DNA of 64,000 bases from assembly GCF_043678055.1 (NCBI RefSeq), contig NZ_JBHEQA010000003.1, positions 186,001 to 250,000 on the forward strand, written 5' to 3'. The notes under the pieces are model-generated. The model made no database searches. It was not told the origin of the DNA and saw nothing but the letters and a program-made list of their open reading frames with translations. This DNA comes from Spongiimicrobium salis (GTDB lineage Bacteria > Bacteroidota > Bacteroidia > Flavobacteriales > Flavobacteriaceae). Positions 19,801 to 29,300 of the stretch are shown here, piece after piece. Position 1 is the first letter of the stretch; the number at the start of each line of letters is the position of its first letter. The position numbers were made by a program, and so were the translations under genes.

Positions 19801-20261
19801 TGCGAAAAATGGATGAATTAAAACAATCTGTACAGTTGGCTGTTCATGAACAAAAAGATCCTTTGCTCATCTATAAATTTGAGGCTTTTGAACTTTTTAA
19901 AAGTATGATTGAAAAGGTAAACAAAGAAGTGGTATCCTTTCTTTTCAAAGGAGAGTTGCCCAATGAGAACACCAATACTATTCAGGAGGCCAGAACCGTT
20001 CGTAGACCGAAAGAAAAATTACAAACTACCAAGGAAGAAATTCCCAATAGTGATGAATTGGCCGCACAAAATAGAGCTGTGGGTCAAAATCAAGGAAATA
20101 GGCCTCAAGTCACGGAAACTATTGTGCGTGAGCGCCCAAAAATTGGAAGAAACGAGCGGGTTACCATTAAAAATGTAATGTCCGGCGAAAGCAAGGTGGT
20201 AAAATACAAACAAGCCGAGCCCCTTATCGATAAAGGAGAATGGGTGCTTATCGAAGAATAG
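16899..20261 (+). CDS. secA: Preprotein translocase ATPase SecA
   Basis: 1120 aa, well above the roughly 850-900 aa of Proteobacterial SecA. Walker A is MQTGEGKT (residues 192-199), the DEAD-type box is DEVDSVLVDDAR, and the second helicase half shows TNMAGRGTDI and RQLRGRSGRQGD. The extra length includes an N-terminal charged insertion (about residues 60-100) and a large insertion in the preprotein cross-linking region (about residues 345-490), as in other Bacteroidota SecA proteins. The C-terminus ends KGEWVLIEE and has no CxCx8CH/C zinc motif. It powers Sec-dependent export of the many signal-peptide proteins encoded here. A terminator follows directly. Confidence 0.95.
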   Translation: MSFFNSVLKAFVGDKAKKDVKELQPLVKKIHSFEQELKALDHDALRNKTLAFKAKIKEDCKSVNDQIEALQKEVDASTDIDKNEDIYAEIDKLREEAYTISEKTLNDILPEAFAVVKETASRFAHNETITVTASEYDRSLSGSKDYVSLEGDQAIWKNSWDAAGKQVTWDMIHYDVQLIGGICLHQGKIAEMQTGEGKTLVATLPLYLNALTGNGAHLVTVNDYLAKRDSAWMAPIFQFHGLTIDCIDNHQPNSDGRRAAYNADITYGTNNEFGFDYLRDNMAHVPGDLVQRPHNYSIVDEVDSVLVDDARTPLIISGPVPEGDRHEFNELKPRVSDIVQKQRQYLIGVLAEAKKAIAEGDTKEGGFLLLRVHRGLPKNKALIKFLSEEGVKQLLQKTENFYMQDNNREMPKVDAELLFVIEEKNNQIELTDKGVDYISGDKDKDFFVMPDIGGEIAKIENQNLDIEKEAELKEALFKDFTVKSERIHTMSQLLKAYTLFEKDVEYVVMDNKVMIVDEQTGRIMDGRRYSDGLHQAIEAKENVKIEALTQTFATVTLQNYFRMYRKLSGMTGTAITEAGEFWEIYKLDVMEIPTNRPIARDDRNDLIYKTKREKYNAIIEEVTKLSQQGRPVLIGTTSVEISELLSRMLTIRKVPHNVLNAKLHKKEADVVAEAGNAGVVTIATNMAGRGTDIKLSNEVKEAGGLAIVGTERHDSRRVDRQLRGRSGRQGDPGSSQFYVSLEDNLMRLFGSDRVAKMMDRMGLEEGEVIQHSMMTKSIERAQKKVEENNFGVRKRLLEYDDVMNAQREVVYKRRRHALQGERLKVDIANMVYDTCEVIADTNKAANDFKNFEFELIKYFSITSPISEEEFGRMGVQEIAGKLYKTGYDHYQSKMERSASTAFPIIKQVYEDTANNFERIVVPFTDGTKSLNVVTDLKSAYESNGTQLINDFEKNISLAIIDDAWKTHLRKMDELKQSVQLAVHEQKDPLLIYKFEAFELFKSMIEKVNKEVVSFLFKGELPNENTNTIQEARTVRRPKEKLQTTKEEIPNSDELAAQNRAVGQNQGNRPQVTETIVRERPKIGRNERVTIKNVMSGESKVVKYKQAEPLIDKGEWVLIEE

Positions 20262-20288
20262 GTCCTTAAACACGCTCTTAGAACAAAC

Positions 20289-20321
20289 AAAAAACAGTTA
20301 TCAACAGATAGCTGTTTTTTT
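20289..20321 (+). terminator. Terminator after secA
   Basis: AAAAAACAGTTATC, loop AACA, GATAGCTGTTTTTT: a 14-bp stem with one G-U pair that runs into a T tract, 28 nt after the secA stop. Confidence 0.8.
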
Positions 20322-20492
20322 GTTTTCAGATGCCTATTTCTTCATCTCGTGAATCATTATTTTTATTTCGTTTTCCATGTTTTAATTGTATTTTATACGT
20401 TAAACGCTTTCTTTTTATTGTATTTTCAACATTTAATAGGTCAATTCCTCATTTCTAAAGAACGGACCTCTCCCCTAATCCCAACATGAACA

Positions 20493-21710
20493 ATGATTGA
20501 AACAACTCAAAAATCGAATAGAATAAGCGATAAAACACAGTTGCTTATACGTTTCAATTATGTTTCCTCATTGTTGAGTTTTCTGCTGGGCCTTGCCTGT
20601 TATTTTGGACTCCATATCAAGGAGGTGGTGCCCCATGTTTTCTTCGCCTACCCTATCATCAATCTGGCCAATGTCTTTGCTTTTAAAAAGCATCGGAACC
20701 TCACGGTAATGGCATTGGTTACTTCTTCTTTGTCATTTTTTAGCACCTTATTCATTTCTATGTATAGTGGAGGAATAGAAAGCCCCTTTATTTTTGTATT
20801 TGCACTTATTGTTTTGGCCGGTTATGTTTCTACCAGTTGGTTCGGCAAAATATATCTGTTCATTATCATGTCTGTTTTAGGCTTGATCTTTATACTGAGC
20901 CTAGGTGATTATCCCTTTATTTTCGATGCTGTACCTATAGCCTCGAAAAAGATATTCAGTTTTGCCTGTATTCTTTTTTCCGTCTATTTGCTTGGAGGCG
21001 TCTTTGGAAAAGATCTTTTAAAGGCGCACCATAAATTATACAAATCCAAAACTGAAATTGAAAAACGCATCAACGAAAAAGAAATGCTCCTGCGCGAAGT
21101 GCACCATAGGGTTAAAAATAATTTACAGACCGTCTCCAGTTTGCTCAACTTACAATCGCGAAATACAGAGGACGTTCAAATAAAAACAGTGATAAAAAGC
21201 AGTCAGAATAGGGTTATTTCAATGGCCATGATTCATGAGATGCTCTATATGCGCGATAATCTATCCAAAATTGAATTTCGTTCCTACGTTAAAGAACTGG
21301 GAGAATACCTGATCAGTTCCTTAAATACTTCCAAAAATACTATTGGTCTTCATATTGATATTCCGCAGGTAAAATTGGGTATCGATACCGCCATACCTTT
21401 AGGCTTGTTGATCAATGAAGTCATCACCAATTCTATGAAATATGGCTTCAAGGAAGGTATGGAGGGCCATATACACATCAGTCTCAAGGAAGAACAAGAA
21501 GGTTCCTATGAATTGCGCATCCGCGACACCGGCGTGGGATTCTCCGATACTGTTGACCTTAAAACATCAAAATCCCTAGGGTTAAAATTAATCCATAATT
21601 TGGCCCGGCAACTCAAAGGCTCTATTCAAAGGGATTCTTCTGACCAAGGGACAAGTTACATTATTAATTTTCAAGATATTGGAAAGCACTTTAATACGTT
21701 GCGCCAATAA
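20493..21710 (+). CDS. Membrane sensor histidine kinase, HisKA_2 / LytS-like, copy 1
   Basis: 405 aa. Six hydrophobic segments fill residues about 20-175 with almost no periplasmic loop, so it probably senses a signal within the membrane. A short coiled linker leads to the HisKA_2 dimerisation box LREVHHRVKNNLQTVSSLL, with the phospho-accepting His at 204/205. A HATPase_c domain follows with the N box (LLINEVITNSMKYGF), G1 box (IRDTGVGFSD) and LGLKLIHNLARQLKG. No response regulator is adjacent. The next gene is a paralog. In this family the partners are often distant or the kinase feeds a general stress regulator, but the output here is unknown. Confidence 0.85.
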   Translation: MIETTQKSNRISDKTQLLIRFNYVSSLLSFLLGLACYFGLHIKEVVPHVFFAYPIINLANVFAFKKHRNLTVMALVTSSLSFFSTLFISMYSGGIESPFIFVFALIVLAGYVSTSWFGKIYLFIIMSVLGLIFILSLGDYPFIFDAVPIASKKIFSFACILFSVYLLGGVFGKDLLKAHHKLYKSKTEIEKRINEKEMLLREVHHRVKNNLQTVSSLLNLQSRNTEDVQIKTVIKSSQNRVISMAMIHEMLYMRDNLSKIEFRSYVKELGEYLISSLNTSKNTIGLHIDIPQVKLGIDTAIPLGLLINEVITNSMKYGFKEGMEGHIHISLKEEQEGSYELRIRDTGVGFSDTVDLKTSKSLGLKLIHNLARQLKGSIQRDSSDQGTSYIINFQDIGKHFNTLRQ

Positions 21711-21893
21711 GGCATCCTTGGTTTCTTCTGTAAGTTAAAGTTCATTGCGTGATATATAAAAAAAAGGAAAGAAATATTGATAATATCATAAAACATATTT
21801 AGATTTATCCTAAATATTGCTTGCATTTCAGGTATTTAATCGCAAAAGCGTAAAAGCTTTATCATGTTAATGCAAGTAATTTAAAACAGCATA

Positions 21894-23099
21894 ATGCAGG
21901 AAAAGGTCAAAAGCAAAGAACGATTAAAAGATCGGGTACGCTTAGTACTTAAAGTAAATTACTACACCTCTTTTTTCTCCATTATCTTCTTTTTTCTTTG
22001 CATTTTTCTTTTAAAGATAGAAAAAGTAATTCCTTATGTTTTCTTGAGTTTTGCTCTTTTGAACTTATTGAACAACTACCTTTATCGCGTTCATAGGAAT
22101 ATTACCATTACCTATAATATTGTATCTGTAATGACATTGGCGGGGGCCACCACCATCACCTTGTATAGTGGCGGAATCAATAGTCCCTTTATTTTTGTAC
22201 TGGCCTTAATTGTTTTCGCCGGTTATATTTCCACGAGAGTCTATGGGGCCGTTTATTTAAACTTAAATCTGCTCATTGTCGTTTTAATCTATTCCCAAAG
22301 TGTTTCCGATTTCAGTTTTACCGATAATATTGTGCCAGAGCAATCCCGAGATCTATTTGCCTTTTTCAGTATTCTATTTTCGGTATATCTCTTGGGGGGC
22401 GTTTTTGGAAAAAATCTCTTAAACGCACATCATAATCTGTATAAGACCAAAGGTGAAATTGAAGAACGTATCAAAGAAAAAGAAAACCTTTTAAAAGAGG
22501 TACACCACAGGGTAAAGAACAATTTACAAACCGTGTCCAGTCTTTTGAGTCTGCAATCCAGAAGTATCGATGATCAAGAGGTGAAGACATTGATCAAAAG
22601 CAGTCAGAATAGGGTGATATCCATGGCCATGATTCATGAGATGCTCTATATGCGCGAAGATTTATCTAAAATTGAATACAAATCTTATGTGGAGGAATTA
22701 ACGGCCTATTTGGCGCGTTCCTTAAAAGGTTCTGAAAATAATATCACCTTCAATATTGACATCAATAATATTGCACTGGGCATTGATACAGCCATTCCGC
22801 TAGGGTTATTAATCAATGAAGCCATAACCAATTCATTGAAATACGGGATCTTGGCAGATAATGCCGGAGAAATCCATATTGAGTTAAAACAGGAAGAACC
22901 CAAGCATTATGTCTTAAATATAGGGGATAATGGTATTGGCTTTTCAGATAAAGTCGACTTTAAAAATACCAAGACGCTTGGGCTCAAGTTAATCCATAAT
23001 CTTACACGCCAGTTAAAAGGTTCTATCAGTAAAGATGCTTCTTTGAAGGGAACAAATTATACCGTTCGATTTCAGGAAATTGGGCAAATGGCCCACTGA
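21894..23099 (+). CDS. Membrane sensor histidine kinase, HisKA_2 / LytS-like, copy 2
   Basis: 401 aa and clearly a tandem paralog of the upstream gene. It has the same six-segment membrane module with the shared YSGGI-SPFIFV-ALIVFAGY block, the same KEVHHRVKNNLQTVSSLLSLQ box and a HATPase_c domain (LLINEAITNSLKYGI, IGDNGIGFSD). The membrane halves are more diverged than the kinase halves. A stretch coding for AMIHEMLYMR is identical between the two at DNA level over about 35 bp. The 183-nt gap between the genes suggests separate promoters. The signal sensed and the output partner are not evident. Confidence 0.85.
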   Translation: MQEKVKSKERLKDRVRLVLKVNYYTSFFSIIFFFLCIFLLKIEKVIPYVFLSFALLNLLNNYLYRVHRNITITYNIVSVMTLAGATTITLYSGGINSPFIFVLALIVFAGYISTRVYGAVYLNLNLLIVVLIYSQSVSDFSFTDNIVPEQSRDLFAFFSILFSVYLLGGVFGKNLLNAHHNLYKTKGEIEERIKEKENLLKEVHHRVKNNLQTVSSLLSLQSRSIDDQEVKTLIKSSQNRVISMAMIHEMLYMREDLSKIEYKSYVEELTAYLARSLKGSENNITFNIDINNIALGIDTAIPLGLLINEAITNSLKYGILADNAGEIHIELKQEEPKHYVLNIGDNGIGFSDKVDFKNTKTLGLKLIHNLTRQLKGSISKDASLKGTNYTVRFQEIGQMAH

Positions 23100-23212
23100 A
23101 TTTTATGCAAACAAAGGAAAGCTCCATGCATTCTTTTTCCGCATACATTTTCAACATTTCCTTCCCTAATTTATTGTTATATTTAGATGACAATTTCTAA
23201 GAACTTCATACC

Positions 23213-25729
23213 ATGTCCAAAAGATTACTCCTGTTATTTCTATGTCTAGGTTCCACCCTTTATTCCCAAGATTATTTTTTAAAAAAGTTTCAGCCTTTTG
23301 AAGCCGACATCCCCTCTCCCGAGACCTTTTTAGGATATGGTATTGGAGAACACCATACGCGACATGACCGTATTGTTTCGTATTTGGAAAAGCTTGCAGA
23401 GCTGTCGGATCGCGCTACAATACATCAATATGGGAGTACCCATGAAGGACGGAAACTTGTGATGCTTACGGTAAGCAGTCCTAAGAATCTTTCCAATATC
23501 GAAACGCTTAAGGAACAACATTTGGCGTTTACGGACCCCTCCAAATCCGTATCCAATTATGATGATGTTCCCATTTTTATCAATTTAGCCTATAATGTTC
23601 ATGGTAACGAACCTTCAAGTTCCGAGGCGGCCTTATTGACGGCCTATACCATGGTAGCCTCTAAACATCCAGAAATTCTATCGTATCTTAACGATGCGGT
23701 GATGTTCATAGACCCAACAATCAATCCAGATGGAAGAGATAGACATACGCAATGGGCCAACAGTTATCAGGGCAACCCTTTGGTTTCCGATCCACAAGAT
23801 GCTGAACACAATGAATATTGGCCAGGGGGAAGAACCAATCATTATTGGTTTGACCTAAATAGAGATTGGTTATTAGGCATTCATCCGGAGAGTCGTGGAA
23901 AACTAACTTGGTATCATCAATGGTATCCCAATGTAGTCACGGATTTTCACGAAATGGGTACCAATAGCACCTATTTCTTTGAACCCGCAAAAATAAACGG
24001 TTCCTTAAACCCCATCATGCCCAAAGAGAATGCCGAAGACCTCAATAATCTTTTTGGCGCGTATTTTGCACAAGCCTTGGATAGTCTTGGCTCTTTTTAT
24101 TTTACCAAAGAGGTCTTTGACGGTACCTATCCGGGCTATGGTTCGTCTTATCCAGACCTTCAGGGCGGATTAGGACTCTTGTTTGAACAAGCCAGTTCCA
24201 GGGGACACAAACAAACTACCGCTTTTGGAGAAATTACTTTTCCCTTTACAATTCGCAATCAGTATACCTCCAGTATTACTACCGTAAAAGCCGCTGTAGA
24301 GAATAAAGCATACCTAAGAAGGTATCAACAAGAGTTTTTTAAAAAGGCTTTGACTTTGGCATCAAAAAGTAAAATTAAAGGCTATAGATTTCGGGAAGAT
24401 TACGATAAAAACAGAACCAAAGCATTTATTGACAAATTGTTACTGCATAAAATTGATGTCTATACATCTGGTCAAAACTCGTATACGGTACCCACAAAAC
24501 AGCCTCAATATCGCATGGTGCAAACCATGTTTGAGACCTATGAAAAATACAGAGATAGTGTGTATTATGATGCTTCTGCCTGGTCTGTGGCCAATTTCTA
24601 TAATATGAAGTATAAAGCGGTGAATAATCTTTCCCTAGGCAAGAAGGTTATTAGTACAACCGAACTCAACGAAGATAGGAAATTGACTTTATCCGATTAT
24701 GCCTACCTCATCGATTGGGACGATTACAATGCCCCTGCTCTGTTGTATGAGCTTCAATCCAAAGGTCTGGTAGTTTCTTCTGCCTTTAAACCCTTCACGA
24801 CCAAGGTGAACACAGGAACAAAATCGTTTAATTACGGTACTTTAGTCATACCGGTATCCCTTCAAAAGAAAACCTCAAAAGAAATCTTCGATCTAGTTCA
24901 AAAAGCTAGCGAAACCTATCAAGTTCCGGCCTATTCTGTGAGCACTGGATATAACATTAAAGGAATCGATTTAGGAAGTAGGTCCGTACAACCCCTTAGT
25001 ACCCCTAAAGTGGCAATGTTGATCGGAGACGGAGTGCGTTCCTACGAAGCTGGAGAAATTTGGCATTTATTGGATACTCGAATGAACATGCCGGTAACAA
25101 AAATCCCCATGCGCAATTTCGGCAGGGCCAATTTAGAGGGGTACAATACTCTTGTTCTCGTTTCCGGACGTTATAATCTAAGTAAAGCGCAATTAGAGAA
25201 AATCAAGGGCTGGACCGCTAAAGGCAATACACTCATTACCATAGGTTCAGCTTCCAAATGGGCTATCGATAGGAAATTAGTGCAAGAAAAACTCACCGAA
25301 GCCAAGAAAGATTCCGGTAAAACCGTAGTTCGAAAACCTTATGTAGATGCGGGTGAAAATATTGGAAAGGAAAGCCTTGGGGGCGTCATTCTAAAAGTAG
25401 ATTTAGACCTTACCCATCCCCTAGCTTTTGGATATAGGGATACCGCTATCCCAGTATATAAAAACAATACCATATGGTTGGCGCCAAGCAAGAACGCCTA
25501 TGCCACTGTAGGCAAATATGACAAGGATCCGCACATTGACGGGTTTATAACAAAAAAGAACCTCAACGAATTTTTGAAACCATCTGCCTCCTTAATTGTG
25601 AGCCCCATAGGTCGCGGAAAGGCAATTTTATTTGCGGATAATCCAAATTTCAGAGGGTCTTGGTACGGCACAAATAAGTTGTTTTTAAATGCCCTCTTTT
25701 TAGGAGATAAAATTCAAATCCCAGAATAA
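23213..25729 (+). CDS. Secreted M14-family zinc carboxypeptidase-like protein
   Basis: 838 aa with a signal peptide (MSKRLLLLFLCLGSTLYSQ). The M14 domain covers residues about 45-400. The zinc ligands HGNE (His130, Glu133) and a second His in DFHEMG (His246) are present, with NPDGRDRH and FDLNRDW as substrate-binding Arg/Asn blocks. The C-terminal 300 residues form a second domain with glutamine-amidotransferase-like beta-alpha segments (KVAMLIGDGVRSYEAGE, NTLVLVSGRY), an arrangement seen in large Bacteroidota M14 members. Predicted role: periplasmic or extracellular peptide hydrolysis. Start chosen at the ATG immediately before the signal peptide; this gene appears monocistronic. Confidence 0.85.
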   Translation: MSKRLLLLFLCLGSTLYSQDYFLKKFQPFEADIPSPETFLGYGIGEHHTRHDRIVSYLEKLAELSDRATIHQYGSTHEGRKLVMLTVSSPKNLSNIETLKEQHLAFTDPSKSVSNYDDVPIFINLAYNVHGNEPSSSEAALLTAYTMVASKHPEILSYLNDAVMFIDPTINPDGRDRHTQWANSYQGNPLVSDPQDAEHNEYWPGGRTNHYWFDLNRDWLLGIHPESRGKLTWYHQWYPNVVTDFHEMGTNSTYFFEPAKINGSLNPIMPKENAEDLNNLFGAYFAQALDSLGSFYFTKEVFDGTYPGYGSSYPDLQGGLGLLFEQASSRGHKQTTAFGEITFPFTIRNQYTSSITTVKAAVENKAYLRRYQQEFFKKALTLASKSKIKGYRFREDYDKNRTKAFIDKLLLHKIDVYTSGQNSYTVPTKQPQYRMVQTMFETYEKYRDSVYYDASAWSVANFYNMKYKAVNNLSLGKKVISTTELNEDRKLTLSDYAYLIDWDDYNAPALLYELQSKGLVVSSAFKPFTTKVNTGTKSFNYGTLVIPVSLQKKTSKEIFDLVQKASETYQVPAYSVSTGYNIKGIDLGSRSVQPLSTPKVAMLIGDGVRSYEAGEIWHLLDTRMNMPVTKIPMRNFGRANLEGYNTLVLVSGRYNLSKAQLEKIKGWTAKGNTLITIGSASKWAIDRKLVQEKLTEAKKDSGKTVVRKPYVDAGENIGKESLGGVILKVDLDLTHPLAFGYRDTAIPVYKNNTIWLAPSKNAYATVGKYDKDPHIDGFITKKNLNEFLKPSASLIVSPIGRGKAILFADNPNFRGSWYGTNKLFLNALFLGDKIQIPE

Positions 25730-25811
25730 AGACAATACCATCATTCTTTACGGGGATTCAAATCGGAGGGACAACATATGGTGATTATACGCTAGTTCTA
25801 GGCCTTGTTCT

Positions 25812-26174
25812 TTAACTCAACAGGATAAGGGCTATTGTAACAAGCGCAGGAATGGCCTGCACGAACAAAATCTTTTTTGAAGCCGTCAAAAAACCATATA
25901 TACCGGCGACACCAACACAAGCTAGAAAAAACAAAGCAACATTTTTGCTCCAGTTCGTGTCACTTATCACTAAGGACCAAATTAGGCCCGCAGCCAAGAA
26001 ACCATTATACAATCCTTGATTGCCTGCTAAGGTCTTTGTCTTTGGGAATAACTCTTTTGGAAAATTACGAAATATCTTAGGGCCTCGTCTTTCCCAGGCA
26101 TACATCTCAAACCACATAATATAAAGGTGTAATAGGGCAATAAAAGCAATGCATATTTTTGCTGCTATACTCAT
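25812..26174 (-). CDS. DUF1304 small integral membrane protein
   Basis: 120 aa with four predicted membrane helices. The first helix contains the conserved HLYIMWFEMYAW block, and the loop has NQGLYNGFLAAGLIW, both marks of the DUF1304 family. Function is not known. It is a short gene between the convergent M14 gene and the upstream large metalloprotease gene, with its own inverted repeat just upstream (26191-26220). Confidence 0.85.
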   Translation of the reverse strand: MSIAAKICIAFIALLHLYIMWFEMYAWERRGPKIFRNFPKELFPKTKTLAGNQGLYNGFLAAGLIWSLVISDTNWSKNVALFFLACVGVAGIYGFLTASKKILFVQAIPALVTIALILLS

Positions 26175-26190
26175 GTTCTCGTTTTTTTAG

Positions 26191-26220
26191 GTAGGGTTCT
26201 TCCTTGTTCTTTTACCCTAC
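26191..26220. promoter_or_regulatory. Inverted repeat upstream of the DUF1304 gene
   Basis: GTAGGGT (26191-26197) and ACCCTAC (26214-26220) form a 7-bp perfect inverted repeat with a 16-nt spacer, 17 nt before the DUF1304 start. It could be an operator or a leader hairpin. Confidence 0.3.
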
Positions 26221-26303
26221 AAGATACAGTTTTGCGTTGTAAAAGACATCCTATTGAGGAAATCCAGTGATTTGACTTTCTCCATCATTTAAAAATTAAG
26301 CAT

Positions 26304-26333
26304 AAAAAAGCAGCAAGTAAACTTGCTGCTTTT
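26304..26333 (-). terminator. Terminator of the large metalloprotease gene
   Basis: AAAAGCAGCAAGT, loop AA, ACTTGCTGCTTTT: a perfect 13-bp stem. Read on the minus strand it is followed by a run of six T. It lies 28 nt beyond the stop of the 1519-aa gene. Confidence 0.8.
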
Positions 26334-26360
26334 CCAATTCTATTAAGAAATTTTCTTTTC

Positions 26361-29300
26361 CTAGTTTTTGATAATCTTGGTTTGTGACACCAATTTTCCA
26401 CTGGCATCGCTAAGTCTCAAGAAGTAGATACCTCTTGGCACATTTGCCATATCCAAGGTACCACTTCCCTGTGCATTCATATCAAAATCGAACTCAGGAT
26501 ATACGACTTGTCCAGCAAGGTTGAAAACGATTCCTTTCAAGGTTTGTTTCTTCTCCCCTTCTAAAGTTACCGTCGCCGTTTCTACAACAGGATTAGGGTA
26601 CAATACCGCTGCATTGGTTTCCTCTGTTTCTTCACCCACACTAGTATCTACCACTTCAAAACTTATTGTAAAGTCTGCGATACGCTCTCCACGTCCACGC
26701 TCTTCACTGTAAAGAATGGCTGTAACCGTATTTGTTCCCAATGGGAAGTTCACCGGAAAGAAATCTCCTTCGATATCTCCATCCAAAGCATATGGTGCAA
26801 AATTCTCTATATTAAACCTAGAAGCACCATTGAAATCAAAGACTACACTTCCCACAGGAGTTCCAGAAACACGTGCTTCAATACTCAATCCAATGGGGAA
26901 ACTCGCTAAGTCTAAAGTAAAGTTGGCAGGAATTGCTCCAAGAACCGTATTGGCATCCGCATCTACCAATAAGAAATCAACGGCAGGTGCAAGTACCTCA
27001 AAGTTAATCGTTACCGGAGCTCCATTTCTTCCTTCACCGCCTTCATTATTAAAAGGAGTAGCCGTTACCGTATTTATTCCTTCTACAAAGTCTACTGCAG
27101 TAAAAACACCTTCAAAATCACCACCTAAAGAGTAAGGTGCTACATTCTCCGTACGGAAACCTGCTTCACCGTTAAAATCAAATACCACACTACCAGCTTC
27201 ATTGGTTCCAATGTTCGCGGTAATACTCAAGTTATCTATATCTACGACAGCAGGATCAATCGTTCCTCCATCGGCAATAGTGCCTATTACCGTATTGGTA
27301 TTGGTATCGATCAAGAAGAAATCTGCAATCTGAGGAAGTCCTGTATCGATGACCTCAAACGTAACTCCAACAGAAGCTCCTTGCTCACCAGTTCCTCTAG
27401 GTCCGGTAAAGGAAGTTGCAATAACCTGATTCTGCCCCAAAGGCAATTCAATAGCGTTGAAATCTCCAGTGATATCTCCTCCCAATGCATATGGAGCAAA
27501 GTTTTCCGTTTGGAAGTTTGCTTCCCCATTTAAAGAGAATACCACACTACCTTCGCCAATATTATCGGCATTGGCTACAATATTGATATTGGAAGTTCCC
27601 AATAGGTTATAATCAATAACATCTCCCTCGTTCAACGTACCTAAAACTTCATCCGTATCGGCATTGATCAAACTAAAGCTACGTACACCCACCTGACCTG
27701 TAACCTCAAAAGTAGTTGCTACGATAGTGGTTGGGTTTACAGGGTCATTACTTGTGATGGTAATATCTCTGTTATAAACTCCATTTGGTAATAAAGTAGC
27801 ATCAAAAGTAGCTTGAAGTTCTACCGTTTGTCCTGGATCTACACTAGCTGTAGTTGGACTTAAGGTAATAAAATCGTCACTCAAAGCTCTGGTTAAGAAT
27901 GTGAATCCTGTTGTATTGATGTAGTTTGCACCGCCATCCAAACTAAAGAAATAGGTATTTGCTCTAGCTGGCGTAGGCACATTGGGATCATGTCCTTGTT
28001 GATTAGGTGAACCTGTATTTGGATAAACATGCAATACCCAGAAAAACTCACCAGCGCCAAAGGTCAACGGTGTATCCAAGACTTCTCTTCTTAATTCCCC
28101 ATCAGGGTTTAAATCCGTAATGGATTGTACTGCTAAAAGTTCTCCGTCATTCGGCGTTGCTCCACCTCTTATAATAGCTAAAGTTATATTTACCTGCTGC
28201 AAAGGCCCTGTATTATAAGAATTTTGAATAGTATTTAAAGTAAAATCACTACTCGTTTCAAATCGAGTCGCAATAATTATAGGAGCTCCAGCTACACCGA
28301 CGAAATTGTTGGTAGCTGAAATACCTGAGTCATAACTGATCTCATCTACCAAAGCAAATACATCGGCATTGAAATCCAATGCACTGGCACCGCTATTACT
28401 AATACTTATAGTTTCTGTTCTCGTTAGTTCATCATCGGAAGCCGTATTGATGCTTACTTCCAAACTTGCTGGATCTATAGCAATTGTTGGAGGTACAGTA
28501 ACCGTTAAACTTACTGGAATCTCTATGGTAGGTGTTTCCGGATCATCACTATTTACATTAATAGTTGCCGTGTATTCTCCAGCTTCCAAGGATCTTGTAT
28601 CAAAACGAACGCCAACCCGAGTAGTGTTTCCTCCAAAAGCTACCGTTCCTTCTGCAGGCAAGACCGATACAAAAGGAGCATTTTCATCTCCATCTATAAT
28701 CTCCAGGTTATCTACATCTAAAATTGAGCCTTCTGTTTCCATTAAAGATAAGAAAACCACTTGCTCAATGATAGGTGTAAATGCAGTACCCGCGAATATT
28801 TGTGTATCATCTATAAAAATAGTCAAGGTAGCATCATCTCTATCTACGGCAAGACGTAAGTTAAAAAATCCTTCTGGAGCTGTTACTCCAGTGGCAATTA
28901 GATTTCCTCCTTGTTGAATAACCACAGAACGATCTGGGTTGAATCGAACCCGTGTCACTATTGTTCCCGCTGTTGGAGAGTTAGGAATCACATCCCAAGT
29001 AGTACCAGTTCCTTCAATACTCATTCGCATAGAAACCACCGAAAACGGTTCAGCACCAGCTGCAATTACCGGCGAAAATGCCAACGGCAGGCCTCCTCCA
29101 GTACCAAGACCATTGGAAACGCTTCTAAGATTCAAAGCACCTTCTGCAGGGTTTGCATCTGAAATCACCCAGTTATTGGCCAACTGCGCGACCCATCCCA
29201 TTTGTCCATTAATATCTCCCGGCGTAAAATCCTCAAAATCGGTCGCAAACAAACTTGTAACCATAGTATTTAAGGCTGGAACCGGTAATGTTGTAGTCAA

